Notes: generated from the sequence alone by a model not told the origin. Positions 50,980 through 61,513 are shown, counted from the first letter of the stretch. The stretch: DNA of 64,000 nucleotides from Hyphomicrobium facile (GCF_900116175.1 NZ_FPCH01000005.1:64501-128500), one strand, 5' to 3'. Numbers and translations are program-made.

Positions 50980-51128
50980 GCGGCGCAGGAATTTGGCCGA
51001 AGCTCGCGATATCGCGGTCGGCTCAGGATTGGATCAGAGGTCGGGCTAAGGGGGCCTTATAGGCAATGCGCCCCGCGGGGGAAACCCCGAAAATTTTTCG
51101 TCCGGTCGTTCTTCGCGGATAAGCGCGT

Positions 51129-52355
51129 TTATCCCTTTTTCACCTTGTCACGTCCCTGTGCATCGGAACTCGGAAGAAAGACGGTCAGCAGGCCCAGAAA
51201 CGGCAGGTAAGAGCAGATCTGGTACACATAATCTATGCCGCGCGCGTCGGCGACGAGCCCCAAGACGGCCGCTCCGATGCCCGCCATGCCAAACGCGAAG
51301 CCAAAAAAGATACCGGCGATCATGCCGACCCGGCCTGGCACAAGTTCTTGCGCGAAGACGACGATTGCCGGGAAGGCCGAGGACAGGATGAGGCCAATCA
51401 CCACAGAGAGCGCAATCGTCCAGCTGAGGTTTGCATACGGCAGCGCCAGCGTGAACGGCAAACAGCCGAGGATCGAGAACCAAATCACCATCTTAGAGCC
51501 GAATCGATCGCCGAACAGGCCGCCGAGAATGGTGCCTGCGGCGCACGCTCCGAGAAATGCAAACAGCATCAACTGAGACTGCTGCACGGAGACGCCGAAG
51601 GTATGGATGGCGTAGAAGGTGTAGTAGCTCGTCAGGCTCGCCATGTAGACGTTCTTCGAGAAGACCAGGATGGCGAGAACCGTCAGGGCGACCGCTGTCC
51701 GGCGGCGTGAATGAATGAGCCCCGCGGCCGCCGGGTGGCTGCTGACCTTGCCCCGCGCGGTCGTTCCCCATTCGCTGACTTTCCAAAGTATCACCATGCC
51801 GACGAGCGCGATCGCGCCGAACCAGGCGATGCTCTGCTGCCCACGCGGCAACACGATGAAGGCCGCGAGCAACGGGCCGAGCGCGGTGCCAAAATTGCCG
51901 CCGAGCTGAAACAGCGATTGTGCAAATCCATGACGCCCGCCAGATGCGAGCCGCGCGATGCGGGACGATTCCGGGTGAAAGATCGCGGAGCCGATGCCGA
52001 CGCAGGCGGCTCCCGCGATGAGGACCGCATAGCTCGTCGCGTACGCCAGCATCATCAGCCCGATGAACGTCGACCCCATGCCGATGCTGGTCGAATAGGC
52101 AACGGGGCGCCTGTCGGTGAAGTGGCCGATGAAGGGTTGCAGCAACGACGCCGTTACCTGGAACGCCATCGTGAGAAGCCCGATCTGCCAAAAATCCAGG
52201 CCATAATCGTGCTTCAGCATCGGATAGACGGCTGCCAGCAGCGACTGCATCACATCGTTGAGGAGATGACAGAAGCTGACTGCGAAAAGGACAGTAAGGG
52301 AAGCTGTAGCCATCGGCGCGCGCAGCGCCGAGCGTGACGATTCTATCGTGGTCAT
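51129..52355 (-). CDS. MFS transporter, fosmidomycin-resistance (Fsr) family
   Basis: This 408-residue protein has 12 predicted membrane helices and the Fsr signature: SFCHLLNDVMQSLLAAVYP, LQPFIGHFTDRRP, and GIGSAIFHPESSRIARLASGGR. Fsr of E. coli exports fosmidomycin, an inhibitor of the MEP pathway, and the true substrates of relatives are unknown. ATG 52355 follows GGAGAC. It lies between carB and the exported paralogue pair. Confidence 0.88.
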   Translation of the reverse strand: MTTIESSRSALRAPMATASLTVLFAVSFCHLLNDVMQSLLAAVYPMLKHDYGLDFWQIGLLTMAFQVTASLLQPFIGHFTDRRPVAYSTSIGMGSTFIGLMMLAYATSYAVLIAGAACVGIGSAIFHPESSRIARLASGGRHGFAQSLFQLGGNFGTALGPLLAAFIVLPRGQQSIAWFGAIALVGMVILWKVSEWGTTARGKVSSHPAAAGLIHSRRRTAVALTVLAILVFSKNVYMASLTSYYTFYAIHTFGVSVQQSQLMLFAFLGACAAGTILGGLFGDRFGSKMVIWFSILGCLPFTLALPYANLSWTIALSVVIGLILSSAFPAIVVFAQELVPGRVGMIAGIFFGFAFGMAGIGAAVLGLVADARGIDYVYQICSYLPFLGLLTVFLPSSDAQGRDKVKKG

Positions 52356-52487
52356 GGAAGTCTCCGGCGCCGCTTTTAGCGCCGAAGGATGCTTCGGTCA
52401 TAGGCCCAACCGGGCATACCAGCCATCTCAGGGAGCATGGCCGGTATCACAGCGAAGATGCGCGTAAAGACGGACGATGCTCGCGGC

Positions 52488-53201
52488 TTATTTGTCCGTG
52501 GACGGGTTAGCGGCAGGCGTCTGTGCAGCCGGCGGCGCCACCACGTCCTTCGGGGGATCGATCTTCATATCGAGCGGGAACGTATAGCTCGTCTTGAAGA
52601 TCGGCTTGTCCTCGTGCCCCGGCGCCAGAAGCGTGTTGCTGACCGGCAGGCCCGTGAGCGCGTCGACGTAGAACATCCGGTACGCCTGATTGGGATCGGC
52701 GGTGGAGCCCTTTTCCATCTCCGAGTCGAGCCGGTACGAGAGGACATCACGGCCGTCGATGGTCGTGCGGCCCTTGCAGGCGTAGCTGCCGACGTCCGTC
52801 TGCTGCGTCACGACGGAGTCCTGCATCTGCTCCTTGATCTGGCTCGCGACTTTCGGCGCCAGCGGCTTCCAGCCGGTATCATCCTGCTTCGACCACGCTT
52901 CATTGCCGACGAGGATCAATTCCGTCGTCTTATTGGTCAGTTTCGCGGTGACCGTTTGATGCATGCGATCGGGAAGAACGTAATCGACCTGCATTGTCGA
53001 CGGGCCGTTCTCGGTCAGCATGTGGGTGTCCATGCGGAACCACGACGACTTCCGCAGCTTTTGCAGCGCGGCCGAAACTTCATCGCTGCAGGGATTGGCG
53101 TTGGGCTTTGCTCCCGGAGCCGCATCGGGCGCCGGGGCTTGCGCCAGAACGTTGCTGGAGAAGGCTGCGACGGTAACAAGGGCGAGCGCGATGCGGCGCA
53201 T
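52488..53201 (-). CDS. Exported LolA-like protein, paralogue of the next gene
   Basis: This 237-residue precursor has a signal peptide (IALALVTVAAFSSNVLA). The mature part is a beta-rich chain resembling LolA/LppX-like folds (TMQVDYVLPDRMHQTVTAK, SYRLDSEMEKG and YFSYTFPLDMKIDPP, in order). It ends with a Pro/Ala tail. The upstream gene at 53253-53879 shares the DYxxPxRMxQTV motif and the C-terminal strand (YPTDIDI), so it is a tandem duplicate. Function unknown. A 16-bp tandem repeat lies between the two. Confidence 0.75.
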   Translation of the reverse strand: MRRIALALVTVAAFSSNVLAQAPAPDAAPGAKPNANPCSDEVSAALQKLRKSSWFRMDTHMLTENGPSTMQVDYVLPDRMHQTVTAKLTNKTTELILVGNEAWSKQDDTGWKPLAPKVASQIKEQMQDSVVTQQTDVGSYACKGRTTIDGRDVLSYRLDSEMEKGSTADPNQAYRMFYVDALTGLPVSNTLLAPGHEDKPIFKTSYTFPLDMKIDPPKDVVAPPAAQTPAANPSTDK

Positions 53202-53209
53202 AGGACTAT

Positions 53210-53241
53210 CCTGAATAATGCCGGGCCTGAATAATGCCGGG
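53210..53241. repeat. Two tandem copies of a 16-bp unit
   Basis: CCTGAATAATGCCGGG occurs at 53210-53225 and again at 53226-53241. It lies between the tandem exported paralogues, just past the stop of the upstream one. Confidence 0.85.
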
Positions 53242-53252
53242 TGCGGCTGGAT

Positions 53253-53879
53253 TTAACGGAGCTTTTGCACGGGAGCGTTCGTTGGCGCAACGATGTCGAT
53301 ATCGGTCGGGTAGGAATACTTGACCTTCAAAACGGGGGTTGCCCCGTCCGCGCGGGACGCCACGACGTTGAAGGCCGGTAGTCCGCTCGTGGGATCGACA
53401 TAGATCGTCCGCGCCATGATCTTCGTACGATCAGCTTCGGGCGCAGATTTGTCCGCGGTGCGGTAGGCGATGAGATCCTGGCCATCGAACTTCGCGGGGC
53501 CGAGACATTCGAAGTCGCCAAGGCCCTTCGGCGGCGCGTATACGGTCTGGTTCACCTCGGCGACGATCGACTGGGTAAACTGGGGCAGAAGCTCTTCCAA
53601 GGCGCCGCTCGTTCCCGCGAAGGCGCGGTCTCCGACCAACATCGTCTGCTGCTCGCCCGGCATCGCAGGCGACGTTACCGTCTGCAGCATACGATTGGGC
53701 GGCATGTAGTCTATTCGCATATGGGCCTCGCCCTCAGCCGTCGGCTGGCTGAATTCGACGCGGAAGGCCTTCGACGCGCGCTGCTTCTCAAATGCTGATA
53801 GAACGTCGTTCGTGCAGTCGGCGGCGAAGGCCGGTGCCGCTACAGCGAGCGAGAGGACGGCCAAGCAAAGCGCGCGCAT
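53253..53879 (-). CDS. Exported LolA-like protein, paralogue of the previous gene
   Basis: The 208-residue precursor has a signal peptide (LAVLSLAVAAPAFAAD) and the same motifs as its neighbour: Cys in DCTNDVL, DYMPPNRMLQTV, FECLGPAKFDGQDLIAYRT, and the C-terminal SYPTDIDI. ATG 53879 follows GGAGGAAATCG. The pair shares two Cys positions that could make a disulfide. LolA-like folds bind lipids or lipoproteins in the periplasm, so a related role is an inference. Confidence 0.75.
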   Translation of the reverse strand: MRALCLAVLSLAVAAPAFAADCTNDVLSAFEKQRASKAFRVEFSQPTAEGEAHMRIDYMPPNRMLQTVTSPAMPGEQQTMLVGDRAFAGTSGALEELLPQFTQSIVAEVNQTVYAPPKGLGDFECLGPAKFDGQDLIAYRTADKSAPEADRTKIMARTIYVDPTSGLPAFNVVASRADGATPVLKVKYSYPTDIDIVAPTNAPVQKLR

Positions 53880-53994
53880 CGATTTCCTCCAGATTTTTTC
53901 CTTGCGTTATACTCAGATCGGCACGTGAAGCGATCTTAAAGTTCAGCAAGGTTGATTTGTGGAATCGTCCTTTTGGGGCGCGCCTCAAACGGGC

Positions 53995-55062
53995 CTATTT
54001 TTTGCGCATCTTCTCGCAAGGGTCGCCGCGCTCAGTGCGTGCCGTAAAGACGACGAAATCGGCGGCCGGCTGGCCATCCGGACCGCGTGGTATGTAGGAC
54101 TGAGCGTCGTCGTTGCCGTCTTCGACCTCGATGAACATGACGGAGACGATCTGCGTCTCGGGCGCACGCTTGCGAACGTACCAGGGCACGCCGCGATCCG
54201 TCCGCGCGTGTCCGGTGCCGGCGATCAGAAAGGCTGCGCCGTTGGTCTCGCCGGCCGCGATAACCGCGTCGGCCAGATGTGCATCGCGATAGCGCTGCGC
54301 GTAGGCCATGCCGCCGAATGCTTCTTTCGGAAGCGCGCCGCAATGGGAGTCCTCGATTTCCTTCACCGAGGCCGCGTCGAGCTTTTCGCCGAGGGGCACA
54401 TCGAGACCGAGGCGCGAACGGTCCTCAGCGGCGAGGGCGCCCTCCCCTTCTTTGGCAGCCTTCCTGATTTCGGCGCGAGCGACATCGCCGGCATAGATCG
54501 GCAGGTCGAGCGCAATCGCGGCGCTGAAGAGAGGTTCGTAGACATCCTTCGGCCACTGGGACTTATCCCAGTCCACGAGGCGCTTCAGATTGTCGACGGT
54601 ACGCGTCTCGGACGTGGCGCTTCCCGACAGCGCCCTGAAACTCGCGACGCCCGCCTCCTGGTCGGCGCGAAGTTGTTCGAAGACGACCGCAGGCCGTTTC
54701 GCATTCGAGGTGTCCGTGAATTCGGTGAGAGCGGCGGATTGCAGAAGATGATGCTCGGCGTTGTCGTGGGTCTCACCGAGGATCAGCGCGCCTCCGGATG
54801 ACATCGCGGCGGACACGGCCGTTTTCAGACGCATCCACGGATGGGTCGTGCACGAAGCCTCCGGGGCTTCGGCAGTCGCCGGAGTAGTGGCCAGAATTTG
54901 TCCGCAAAGGGAGTGCGAACAGGTCTTGGCCTGTCGCGCGATCTCTTGCAGGAATGGGCCTTGCTCGAACGCACAAGCCTGCGCGTCCGATCCGAATGTC
55001 AGCGCCGAAAAAACGGCCGCGAGCAGGCTTCCGTAGCCTCTCGCCACCCCCGATTTTTTCAC
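53995..55062 (-). CDS. ChaN/haem-binding-like (Tiki superfamily) exported protein
   Basis: The 355-residue protein has a signal sequence (GSLLAAVFSALTFGSDAQAC) and a mature domain resembling ChaN, a haem-binding protein of Campylobacter. Key elements are GGALILGETHDNAEHHL, VVFEQLRADQEAG, VDWDKSQWP and the terminal RGVPWYVRKRAPETQIVSV. The E-T-H-D and H-residue motif and the GTGHARTDRGVP end match that superfamily. It starts with GTG 55062, only three bases beyond the carA stop, so it is coupled to carA. Ligand here is unknown. Confidence 0.85.
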   Translation of the reverse strand: MKKSGVARGYGSLLAAVFSALTFGSDAQACAFEQGPFLQEIARQAKTCSHSLCGQILATTPATAEAPEASCTTHPWMRLKTAVSAAMSSGGALILGETHDNAEHHLLQSAALTEFTDTSNAKRPAVVFEQLRADQEAGVASFRALSGSATSETRTVDNLKRLVDWDKSQWPKDVYEPLFSAAIALDLPIYAGDVARAEIRKAAKEGEGALAAEDRSRLGLDVPLGEKLDAASVKEIEDSHCGALPKEAFGGMAYAQRYRDAHLADAVIAAGETNGAAFLIAGTGHARTDRGVPWYVRKRAPETQIVSVMFIEVEDGNDDAQSYIPRGPDGQPAADFVVFTARTERGDPCEKMRKK

Positions 55063-55065
55063 CGG

Positions 55066-56265
55066 TTAGCGCTCCCGGCTCGCCGGCAATCCCTTTTGCT
55101 TCCTCATCATGTTGACGAAGCGCGTGAACAGATAGTGGCTGTCCTGCGGGCCGGGCGAGGCTTCCGGGTGGTGCTGCACGGAGAACACGGGCTTGCCTTC
55201 GAGCGCCAAGCCGCAGTTCGAACCGTCGAACAACGAGACGTGCGTTTCAACGACGCCGCTCGGCAGGCTCTCGCGATCGACCGCGAAGCCGTGGTTCATC
55301 GAAACGATCTCGACCTTGTTCGTCGTGAAGTCCTTCACCGGGTGATTGGCGCCGTGGTGGCCTTGATGCATCTTCTTCGTCGTCGCGCCGAGCGCGAGGC
55401 CGAGCATCTGATGGCCAAGGCAAATGCCGAACACCGGCTTGCCGCTATCGACGAGCTTCTTGATTTCGGGCACCGCGTATTCGCCGGTCGCTGCGGGATC
55501 TCCCGGCCCATTCGACAGGAAGACGCCGTCCGGGTTGCGGGCAAGCACGTCCTCAGCTTTTTCCGTTGCCGGAACGACCGTGACTTTGCAGCCCGCTGAC
55601 GCGAGGCAGCGAAGGATGTTGCGCTTCAAGCCGTAGTCGATGGCGACGACGTGGAAGTCAGGGTTCTCGTTGCGCTCGAAGCCTTTGCCCCACACCCAGC
55701 GCTGCTCATCCCAGGAGTAGCTTTGGCCGCTGGTGACTTCGGGGACGAGGTCGAGGCCCAGAAGGCCGTGCCAGGCTTTCGCCTCTGCCTTCAACGCGTC
55801 GATGTCGAACTTGCCGGATGGATCGTGCGCGATGACGCCGTTCGGCATGCCCTTCTCGCGGATGCGCGCCGTCAGCGCTCGCGTGTCGACACCCGAGATG
55901 GCGATGATCCCGCGGGTCTTCAGCCACTGATCGAGGTTCTCGGCGGCGCGGTAATTCGAAGGCTGGGTGATGTCGGCGCGCAAAATGCAGCCCCGGACAC
56001 CCGAGCGCGACGCGAGATTGGACGTCTCGGTGTCTTCCGGATTGGCGCCGACGTTGCCGATATGCGGGAAGGTAAACGTAATGATCTGTCCGGCGTAGCT
56101 CGGGTCCGTCAGGATTTCCTGATAGCCGGTGATCGCGGTATTGAAGCAAACCTCGCCGACGGCGGTTCCGGTCGCACCGAGACCACGGCCCGCTATGACT
56201 GTGCCATCGTCAAGCACGAGGCGCGCCGTCAGAGGCACTTCTGTCCAGGGTTCAGGTGCGGTCAT
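55066..56265 (-). CDS. carA: Carbamoyl-phosphate synthase small subunit
   Basis: CarA is the glutamine amidotransferase subunit of carbamoyl-phosphate synthase. It has 399 residues. The N-terminal domain contains [21 protein letters not shown]-type start, and the glutaminase domain has the nucleophile C282 in [11 protein letters not shown] with H366 and E368 in QHHPEASPG. The ATG at 56265 is used. The next gene on the strand (ChaN-like) starts three bases after the stop; carB is about 4 kb further on. Confidence 0.97.
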   Translation of the reverse strand: MTAPEPWTEVPLTARLVLDDGTVIAGRGLGATGTAVGEVCFNTAITGYQEILTDPSYAGQIITFTFPHIGNVGANPEDTETSNLASRSGVRGCILRADITQPSNYRAAENLDQWLKTRGIIAISGVDTRALTARIREKGMPNGVIAHDPSGKFDIDALKAEAKAWHGLLGLDLVPEVTSGQSYSWDEQRWVWGKGFERNENPDFHVVAIDYGLKRNILRCLASAGCKVTVVPATEKAEDVLARNPDGVFLSNGPGDPAATGEYAVPEIKKLVDSGKPVFGICLGHQMLGLALGATTKKMHQGHHGANHPVKDFTTNKVEIVSMNHGFAVDRESLPSGVVETHVSLFDGSNCGLALEGKPVFSVQHHPEASPGPQDSHYLFTRFVNMMRKQKGLPASRER

Positions 56266-56438
56266 CTGTCATCCATTGAATGGGTCTTCGAGCAACGGCT
56301 CAAATCGCGCCGAACATCTAGGGGAACGACCATTCAACGTCAATTATGGTCACCTCCTAAAACTTCTGTCCTGCAACGCTTGCCGGGAGATACATGCACC
56401 TCGTAAACCAATCCCTCAGTTTCAAGGAGACGTTACCC

Positions 56439-56876
56439 ATGCGCGCCAAGATCAGCGCCGATCTCAAGACGGCAATGAAAGCCGGTGACAAGCCAAAGGT
56501 CGCGACACTCAGGCTCATCAACGCCGCCATCCAAGCCGCGGAGATCGAAACGCGTAAGGAACTCGATGACGCGGGCGTCCTTGCGGTCATGACCAAGATG
56601 GTGAAGCAGCGCCGGGATTCCATCGCGCAGTACACAAGCGGCGGCCGCCCCGATCTTGCAGCCACCGAGCAGTCCGAGATCGACATCATCGAGGCCTACC
56701 TGCCAAAGCAGATGGACGAAGCCGCCGTCGCCGCTGCTGTCGCCGACGCAATCAAGGAAACGGGGGCCGCGTCCGCCAAAGACATGGGCAAGGTGATGGG
56801 CGTGCTCAAAGCCAAGTATGCGGGCCAAATGGATTTTCAGAAGGCGAGCGCTGCGGTCAAAGCGGCTCTTGGCTGA
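56439..56876 (+). CDS. GatB/YqeY domain protein
   Basis: The 145-residue protein is a stand-alone YqeY domain: ISADLKTAMKAGDKPKVATLRLI, YLPKQMDEAAVAAAV and KDMGKVMGVLKAKYAGQMDF regions. This resembles the tail of GatB that binds tRNA. Its exact role is unclear. ATG 56439 follows AAGGAGA. It lies upstream of dnaG and rpoD, as in many alphaproteobacteria, and starts divergently from carA. Confidence 0.93.
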   Translation: MRAKISADLKTAMKAGDKPKVATLRLINAAIQAAEIETRKELDDAGVLAVMTKMVKQRRDSIAQYTSGGRPDLAATEQSEIDIIEAYLPKQMDEAAVAAAVADAIKETGAASAKDMGKVMGVLKAKYAGQMDFQKASAAVKAALG

Positions 56877-57058
56877 GCCCACCAACTGTAGCCGCAGGAT
56901 CTGCTCAAAACGCGGCTCTGTGGAAAGCGGGTATGGTTTGGCGCGACAAGGCATTGAAGCGCCGTGCTTCTAGGCGAATCACCTATTCAGTTGCGTGCCG
57001 GGGCTGAGCCACAGAGGTCTCGGCATAAGAGTTCGCTTCATCGAGGCCCACCACGCCG

Positions 57059-59026
57059 ATGCGCTTCAGTCCGAACCTTCTGGATGAAATCCGCTCCCGG
57101 CTGCTCGTGAGCCAGGTTGTCGGCCGCAAGGTTGCGCTGAAGAAATCCGGCCGTGAATTCAGGGGCCTCTCACCGTTCAAAGCGGAGAAATCGCCCTCGT
57201 TTTTCGTGAACGATCAGAAGGGCTTCTACCATTGCTTCGCGTCCGGCGAGCATGGGGACATCTTCACATTCCTGATGAAGACGGAGGGCCTCGAGTTCCC
57301 GGAGGCGGTCGAGCGGCTCGCGGCTGAAGCAGGCGTGGCGATGCCGAAGCCTGCCGAACGCAATGTCGAACAGGAAGACCAGCGCGATAGGCTTTACCGG
57401 CTGCTCGAGGCTTCGGCGGCGTTCTTCGAGGACAACTTGCGGACGGATCGGGGTTCCGAGGCCCGTGGGTATCTCGAGAGGCGCGGACTGGCGCGTGAGA
57501 CGATAAAGACCTTTCGGCTCGGATTCGCGCCGAACTCGCGCTCAGCGCTCAGCGCGCACCTCAAGGGCAAGGGGTTCTCGGCTGCCGACATGGCGACCGC
57601 GGGCATGCTCATTTCCGGGGACGACATTCCCGAACCCTACGACCGTTTCCGCAATCGGGTGATCTTTCCGATCCTTAATTTGAAGGGACGTGTCATTGCG
57701 TTCGGCGGCCGGGCCCTCGACAAGGAGGCGCCCGCCAAATACCTGAACTCCCCGGAAACGCCTCTCTTCCACAAGGGCCACATCCTCTTCAACGCCGCGC
57801 GTGCCCGGGCCGCAGCCCACGACAAAAACAGGGTGATCGCGGTCGAGGGCTATATGGACGTCGTGGCGCTCGCCGAGGCGGGCTTCGTCGAAACCGTTGC
57901 GCCGCTTGGAACTGCGCTCACCGAAGACCAGTTGAAGCTCTTGTGGCGTTTTGCACCAGAACCGCTGTTGTGCTTCGACGGCGATGGCGCCGGCCGCAAG
58001 GCAGCTGACCGTGCCGTCGAAATCGCGCTCCCATTGGTCAAGCCTGGTTTCAGTGTCGCTTTCGCCTTTCTGCCAGACGGCCTCGACCCGGACGATCTCA
58101 TTCGCCAGCGGGGCGCTGCCGCCATGACCGAGGTTCTGGAGAAGACGCGTCCGCTCATCGACGTTCTGTGGGACCGGGAGGTGAAAGCCCAGCCGGTCGG
58201 CACCCCGGAGCAGCGGGCGGCGCTCGAGGCCCGTCTCAAAGCGCTGACCGAATCGATTCAGGACGCGACAGTTCGCAGCTACTACTCCCGAGAGTTAAGG
58301 GATAGGTTGTATCAACTTGGACGGGAAAGGTTTTCGGCACAGAGCCGGGGCGCCGGTGGGCCATCCGTCCAGTCCTCGTACGCCCGGCCGGTGGCGGCCC
58401 CTGACTGGCGTGGACGCGAGCGCCATCGGCTCAATGGACCCGAGAAGCGCTTTCCGAAAAAGCCGGCTTATCCTGGCGCAATGACGGCCAGTCCGGAGCT
58501 CGTAAGCCATTTTCAGAGCATATTACCGCGCGAGGCTCTTATTCTGAAAACACTTATTAACCATCCATGGCTGATTGATGAGCATTCGGAGGCTGTTGCG
58601 GTCATCGAGTTCGCCTCCCCTGCGATTTCAGCGCTACGCGATGAGATTTTAGCGGTGCATGCGCGCCAGAATTCCCTTGACAGCGCAACTTTACGAACCC
58701 AATTGAGCAAATCGGGGGTTGCAAAGGTGGTGGACCTCGTCGCGCGAACGATTACGCACAAAAGCGACCGTTTTGCCGAGCCAGATGCCTCCGCCACCGA
58801 TGTCGAAGCCGCCTGGCACCATATTCTTGCGCTCCAGCAGCGACAGGCCGAGCTCGGCCTTGCCCTGAAGAACGCCGAGGAGGCTTGGTATCGGGATTGC
58901 ACGGAAGACGCAGAAAATCGCCTTCTCGACATCAAGCGCCAGATCGCCCGCGAAACGGCGGCAGAACAAATGGACGAGTTCGATCAACCCGACGACGACA
59001 ATTCAGACTTCAAGCGCGCCGGATAG
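57059..59026 (+). CDS. dnaG: DNA primase
   Basis: DnaG makes RNA primers for replication. The 655-residue protein has an N-terminal zinc domain (1-100, with CHC2-type region GFYHCFASGEHGDIFTFLM), a TOPRIM core (about 260-340, VIAVEGYMDVVALAEAGF and LCFDGDGAGRKAADRA), and a C-terminal helicase-binding domain (480-640). Spacing and length are typical. About 180 bases separate it from YqeY, and rpoD follows with its own ribosome-binding site. Confidence 0.97.
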   Translation: MRFSPNLLDEIRSRLLVSQVVGRKVALKKSGREFRGLSPFKAEKSPSFFVNDQKGFYHCFASGEHGDIFTFLMKTEGLEFPEAVERLAAEAGVAMPKPAERNVEQEDQRDRLYRLLEASAAFFEDNLRTDRGSEARGYLERRGLARETIKTFRLGFAPNSRSALSAHLKGKGFSAADMATAGMLISGDDIPEPYDRFRNRVIFPILNLKGRVIAFGGRALDKEAPAKYLNSPETPLFHKGHILFNAARARAAAHDKNRVIAVEGYMDVVALAEAGFVETVAPLGTALTEDQLKLLWRFAPEPLLCFDGDGAGRKAADRAVEIALPLVKPGFSVAFAFLPDGLDPDDLIRQRGAAAMTEVLEKTRPLIDVLWDREVKAQPVGTPEQRAALEARLKALTESIQDATVRSYYSRELRDRLYQLGRERFSAQSRGAGGPSVQSSYARPVAAPDWRGRERHRLNGPEKRFPKKPAYPGAMTASPELVSHFQSILPREALILKTLINHPWLIDEHSEAVAVIEFASPAISALRDEILAVHARQNSLDSATLRTQLSKSGVAKVVDLVARTITHKSDRFAEPDASATDVEAAWHHILALQQRQAELGLALKNAEEAWYRDCTEDAENRLLDIKRQIARETAAEQMDEFDQPDDDNSDFKRAG

Positions 59027-59142
59027 GCGTGTGGTTTGCATACCCGCTTCGGCGAGCTGCAGCATGCGGCCGTTCGAAGCCCAGGCTTTGTGAGATTTAG
59101 CCCCTCTCGTGCGGGAGCGGCGCAGACGACAAGGAACCAAGG

Positions 59143-61119
59143 ATGGCACGCGCCCAGCAGGCAGTCCAGAAGACGGAAGACAAAGACCAGGCCGCCGACG
59201 CCCCAGAACGCGACAGCCCGCTACTCGACCTGTCGGACCAGGCTGTTAAGCGTCTTCTGAAGACAGCGAAGGCGAAAGGCTACGTCACGCTCGATCAGCT
59301 GAATTCGGTTCTGCCGTCGGAAGAGGTTTCTTCCGACCAGATCGAGGACCTTTACGCCACGCTGTCCGACATGGGCATCACGGTCGTCGAGACCGAAGAA
59401 GGCGAGGAAAAGGAAGAAGCAGCCGAAGAGCTGGCCGAGGATGAAGAGGGCCGCGCCCTCGTCACCCAGAGCAGCAGCTCTCTCGTCAAATCCGACACCA
59501 AGTCGGAGCCGGCCGAGCGCACCGACGATCCCGTCCGCATGTATTTGCGCGAAATGGGATCGGTCGAGCTTTTGTCGCGCGAGGGCGAGATCGCGATCGC
59601 AAAGCGCATCGAGGCCGGTCGCGAGGCGATGATCGCGGGTCTCTGCGAAAGCCCCCTCACCTTCCAGGCCATCATCATTTGGCGGGATGAGCTCAACGAC
59701 GGCAAGATTCTTCTTCGCGACATCATCGATCTCGAAGCAACGTATGAAGGCCCCGAGGCCAAGGAAGTTTCGGCTATTCCGGGCGAAGGTCCGGCTGAGG
59801 CCGATTCCGAGAACCCGTCCGCCGAAGGCGAGGACGATGACGAGTTCGAGAACGCGATGTCGCTTGCCGCGATGGAAGCGGAACTGAAGCCGAAGGTTCT
59901 CGAGACCTTCGACAAGATCGCCGCGACCTACAAAAAGCTTCGCAAGCAGCAGGACAAGAAGCTCGAACAGCAACTCGTCGGCGATCAGGGCTCGCGCCAG
60001 CAGCAGAAAGCCTACGAGAAGATCCGCGACGAGATCATCGTCGACGTGAAGTCGCTGTCGCTCAACAACAACCGTATCGAAAGCCTTGTCGAGCAGCTTT
60101 ACGCGATCAACAAGCGCCTCATCGGCCTTGAAGGACGTTTGATGCGCTTGGCCGACAGCTACGGCGTGCCGCGTCAGCACTTCATCGACGAATATTACGG
60201 CAACGAACTCGACCAGACATGGCTCGACCGCGTTGCCAACAACGGCAAAAAGTGGGGCTCGTTCGTCAAGACCGAACGCGGTCAGGTCGAGCAGATCCGT
60301 GGCGAGATCCATCAGCTCGCGACCGAGACGGGCCTCGAGATTCCGGAATACCGCCGCATCGTCAAAGCCGTTCAAAAGGGCGAGCGCGAAGCACGGCAGG
60401 CGAAGAAGGAAATGGTCGAGGCGAACCTTCGTCTCGTCATCTCGATCGCCAAGAAATACACGAACCGCGGTCTGCAGTTCCTGGATCTCATCCAGGAAGG
60501 CAACATCGGCTTGATGAAGGCCGTCGACAAGTTCGAGTACCGCCGCGGTTACAAGTTCTCGACCTACGCGACGTGGTGGATCCGGCAGGCGATCACGCGT
60601 TCGATCGCGGACCAAGCGCGAACGATCCGTATTCCCGTGCACATGATCGAGACGATCAACAAGATCGTGCGCACGTCGCGGCAGATGCTGCACGAGATCG
60701 GTCGCGAGCCGACGCCGGAAGAGCTGGCTGAAAAGCTCGCGATGCCGCTCGAGAAGGTGCGCAAGGTTCTAAAGATCGCCAAGGAGCCGATCTCTCTCGA
60801 GACGCCGATCGGCGACGAAGAGGATTCACATCTCGGCGACTTCATCGAGGACCGCAACGCGGTGCTGCCGATCGAGGCGGCGATCCAGTCGAACCTTCGG
60901 GATACGACGACGCGCGTTCTTGCTTCGCTGACGCCGCGCGAGGAGCGTGTTCTCCGCATGCGCTTCGGCATCGGCATGAATACCGATCACACGCTGGAAG
61001 AAGTCGGCCAGCAGTTCTCGGTGACGCGCGAACGTATCCGTCAGATCGAGGCGAAGGCTTTGCGAAAGCTGAAGCATCCGAGCCGCTCGCGGAAACTGCG
61101 CAGCTTCCTGGATAACTGA
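59143..61119 (+). CDS. rpoD: RNA polymerase primary sigma factor (sigma-70)
   Basis: The housekeeping sigma factor has 658 residues. Region 1.1 (about 1-130), a long acidic non-conserved insert (190-240), region 2 with [21 protein letters not shown]-type core (quoted by key residues [18 protein letters not shown]), the 2.4 helix [17 protein letters not shown], region 3, and region 4.2 with the [27 protein letters not shown] 59143 follows GGAACCAAGG. It is followed by a clear terminator. Confidence 0.98.
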   Translation: MARAQQAVQKTEDKDQAADAPERDSPLLDLSDQAVKRLLKTAKAKGYVTLDQLNSVLPSEEVSSDQIEDLYATLSDMGITVVETEEGEEKEEAAEELAEDEEGRALVTQSSSSLVKSDTKSEPAERTDDPVRMYLREMGSVELLSREGEIAIAKRIEAGREAMIAGLCESPLTFQAIIIWRDELNDGKILLRDIIDLEATYEGPEAKEVSAIPGEGPAEADSENPSAEGEDDDEFENAMSLAAMEAELKPKVLETFDKIAATYKKLRKQQDKKLEQQLVGDQGSRQQQKAYEKIRDEIIVDVKSLSLNNNRIESLVEQLYAINKRLIGLEGRLMRLADSYGVPRQHFIDEYYGNELDQTWLDRVANNGKKWGSFVKTERGQVEQIRGEIHQLATETGLEIPEYRRIVKAVQKGEREARQAKKEMVEANLRLVISIAKKYTNRGLQFLDLIQEGNIGLMKAVDKFEYRRGYKFSTYATWWIRQAITRSIADQARTIRIPVHMIETINKIVRTSRQMLHEIGREPTPEELAEKLAMPLEKVRKVLKIAKEPISLETPIGDEEDSHLGDFIEDRNAVLPIEAAIQSNLRDTTTRVLASLTPREERVLRMRFGIGMNTDHTLEEVGQQFSVTRERIRQIEAKALRKLKHPSRSRKLRSFLDN

Positions 61120-61122
61120 TTG

Positions 61123-61148
61123 AAAGGGCCGCGAAAGCGGCCCTTTTT
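61123..61148 (+). terminator. Rho-independent terminator of rpoD
   Basis: A 10-bp stem (61123-61132 with 61137-61146) closes a GAAA tetraloop, followed by T residues through 61148. It starts three bases after the rpoD stop. Confidence 0.95.
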
Positions 61149-61513
61149 GTTTCCTGGCCCTGTCCGGATTCACGCCGCGCGCGCCTTGTTCCTCGGAAAG
61201 CCGCACAAAGCCGCGACATCCCAGCGCCGGCTACAGAGCCCGCGACCCGCTCGCCAGTGAACCTTTGAGTTCGCGCGCGGTAAACCATAACGTACACGCA
61301 TTGCTGACCGCTGCAGCGCGCTTGAGCGCGTATTTCGGGTCCTCCATCCATGTCTCGAACCATCTCTCGAACCATTTCCGGCGCTTGGCATTTCTTGAAG
61401 AAGCCTACATCCTCGCGAAAGTTGCCGCAGGGAGCTTGGCAACGGCCTTCGATGACCCAGGCTCCCCAATAAAAAGTCTTACGCGGCCGCCAAATAAAAA
61501 ATGGAGGAGCGAA
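61149..61513. other. Intergenic region between rpoD and the VOC gene
   Basis: About 365 bases with no supported plus-strand gene. A pair of TCTCGAACCAT copies sits at 61353-61363 and 61365-61375. A minus-strand frame (about 61222-61400) reads protein-like stretches such as WFERWFETWMEDPKYALKR but has no good start or neighbour, so it may be a gene relic or a short unrecognised ORF. No RNA gene recognised. Confidence 0.4.

Noticed and set aside
59221-60693. 490-codon minus-strand ORF opposite rpoD
   Set aside because: Shadow frame of rpoD; its sequence has no recognisable domain and mirrors codon bias of the sense gene.
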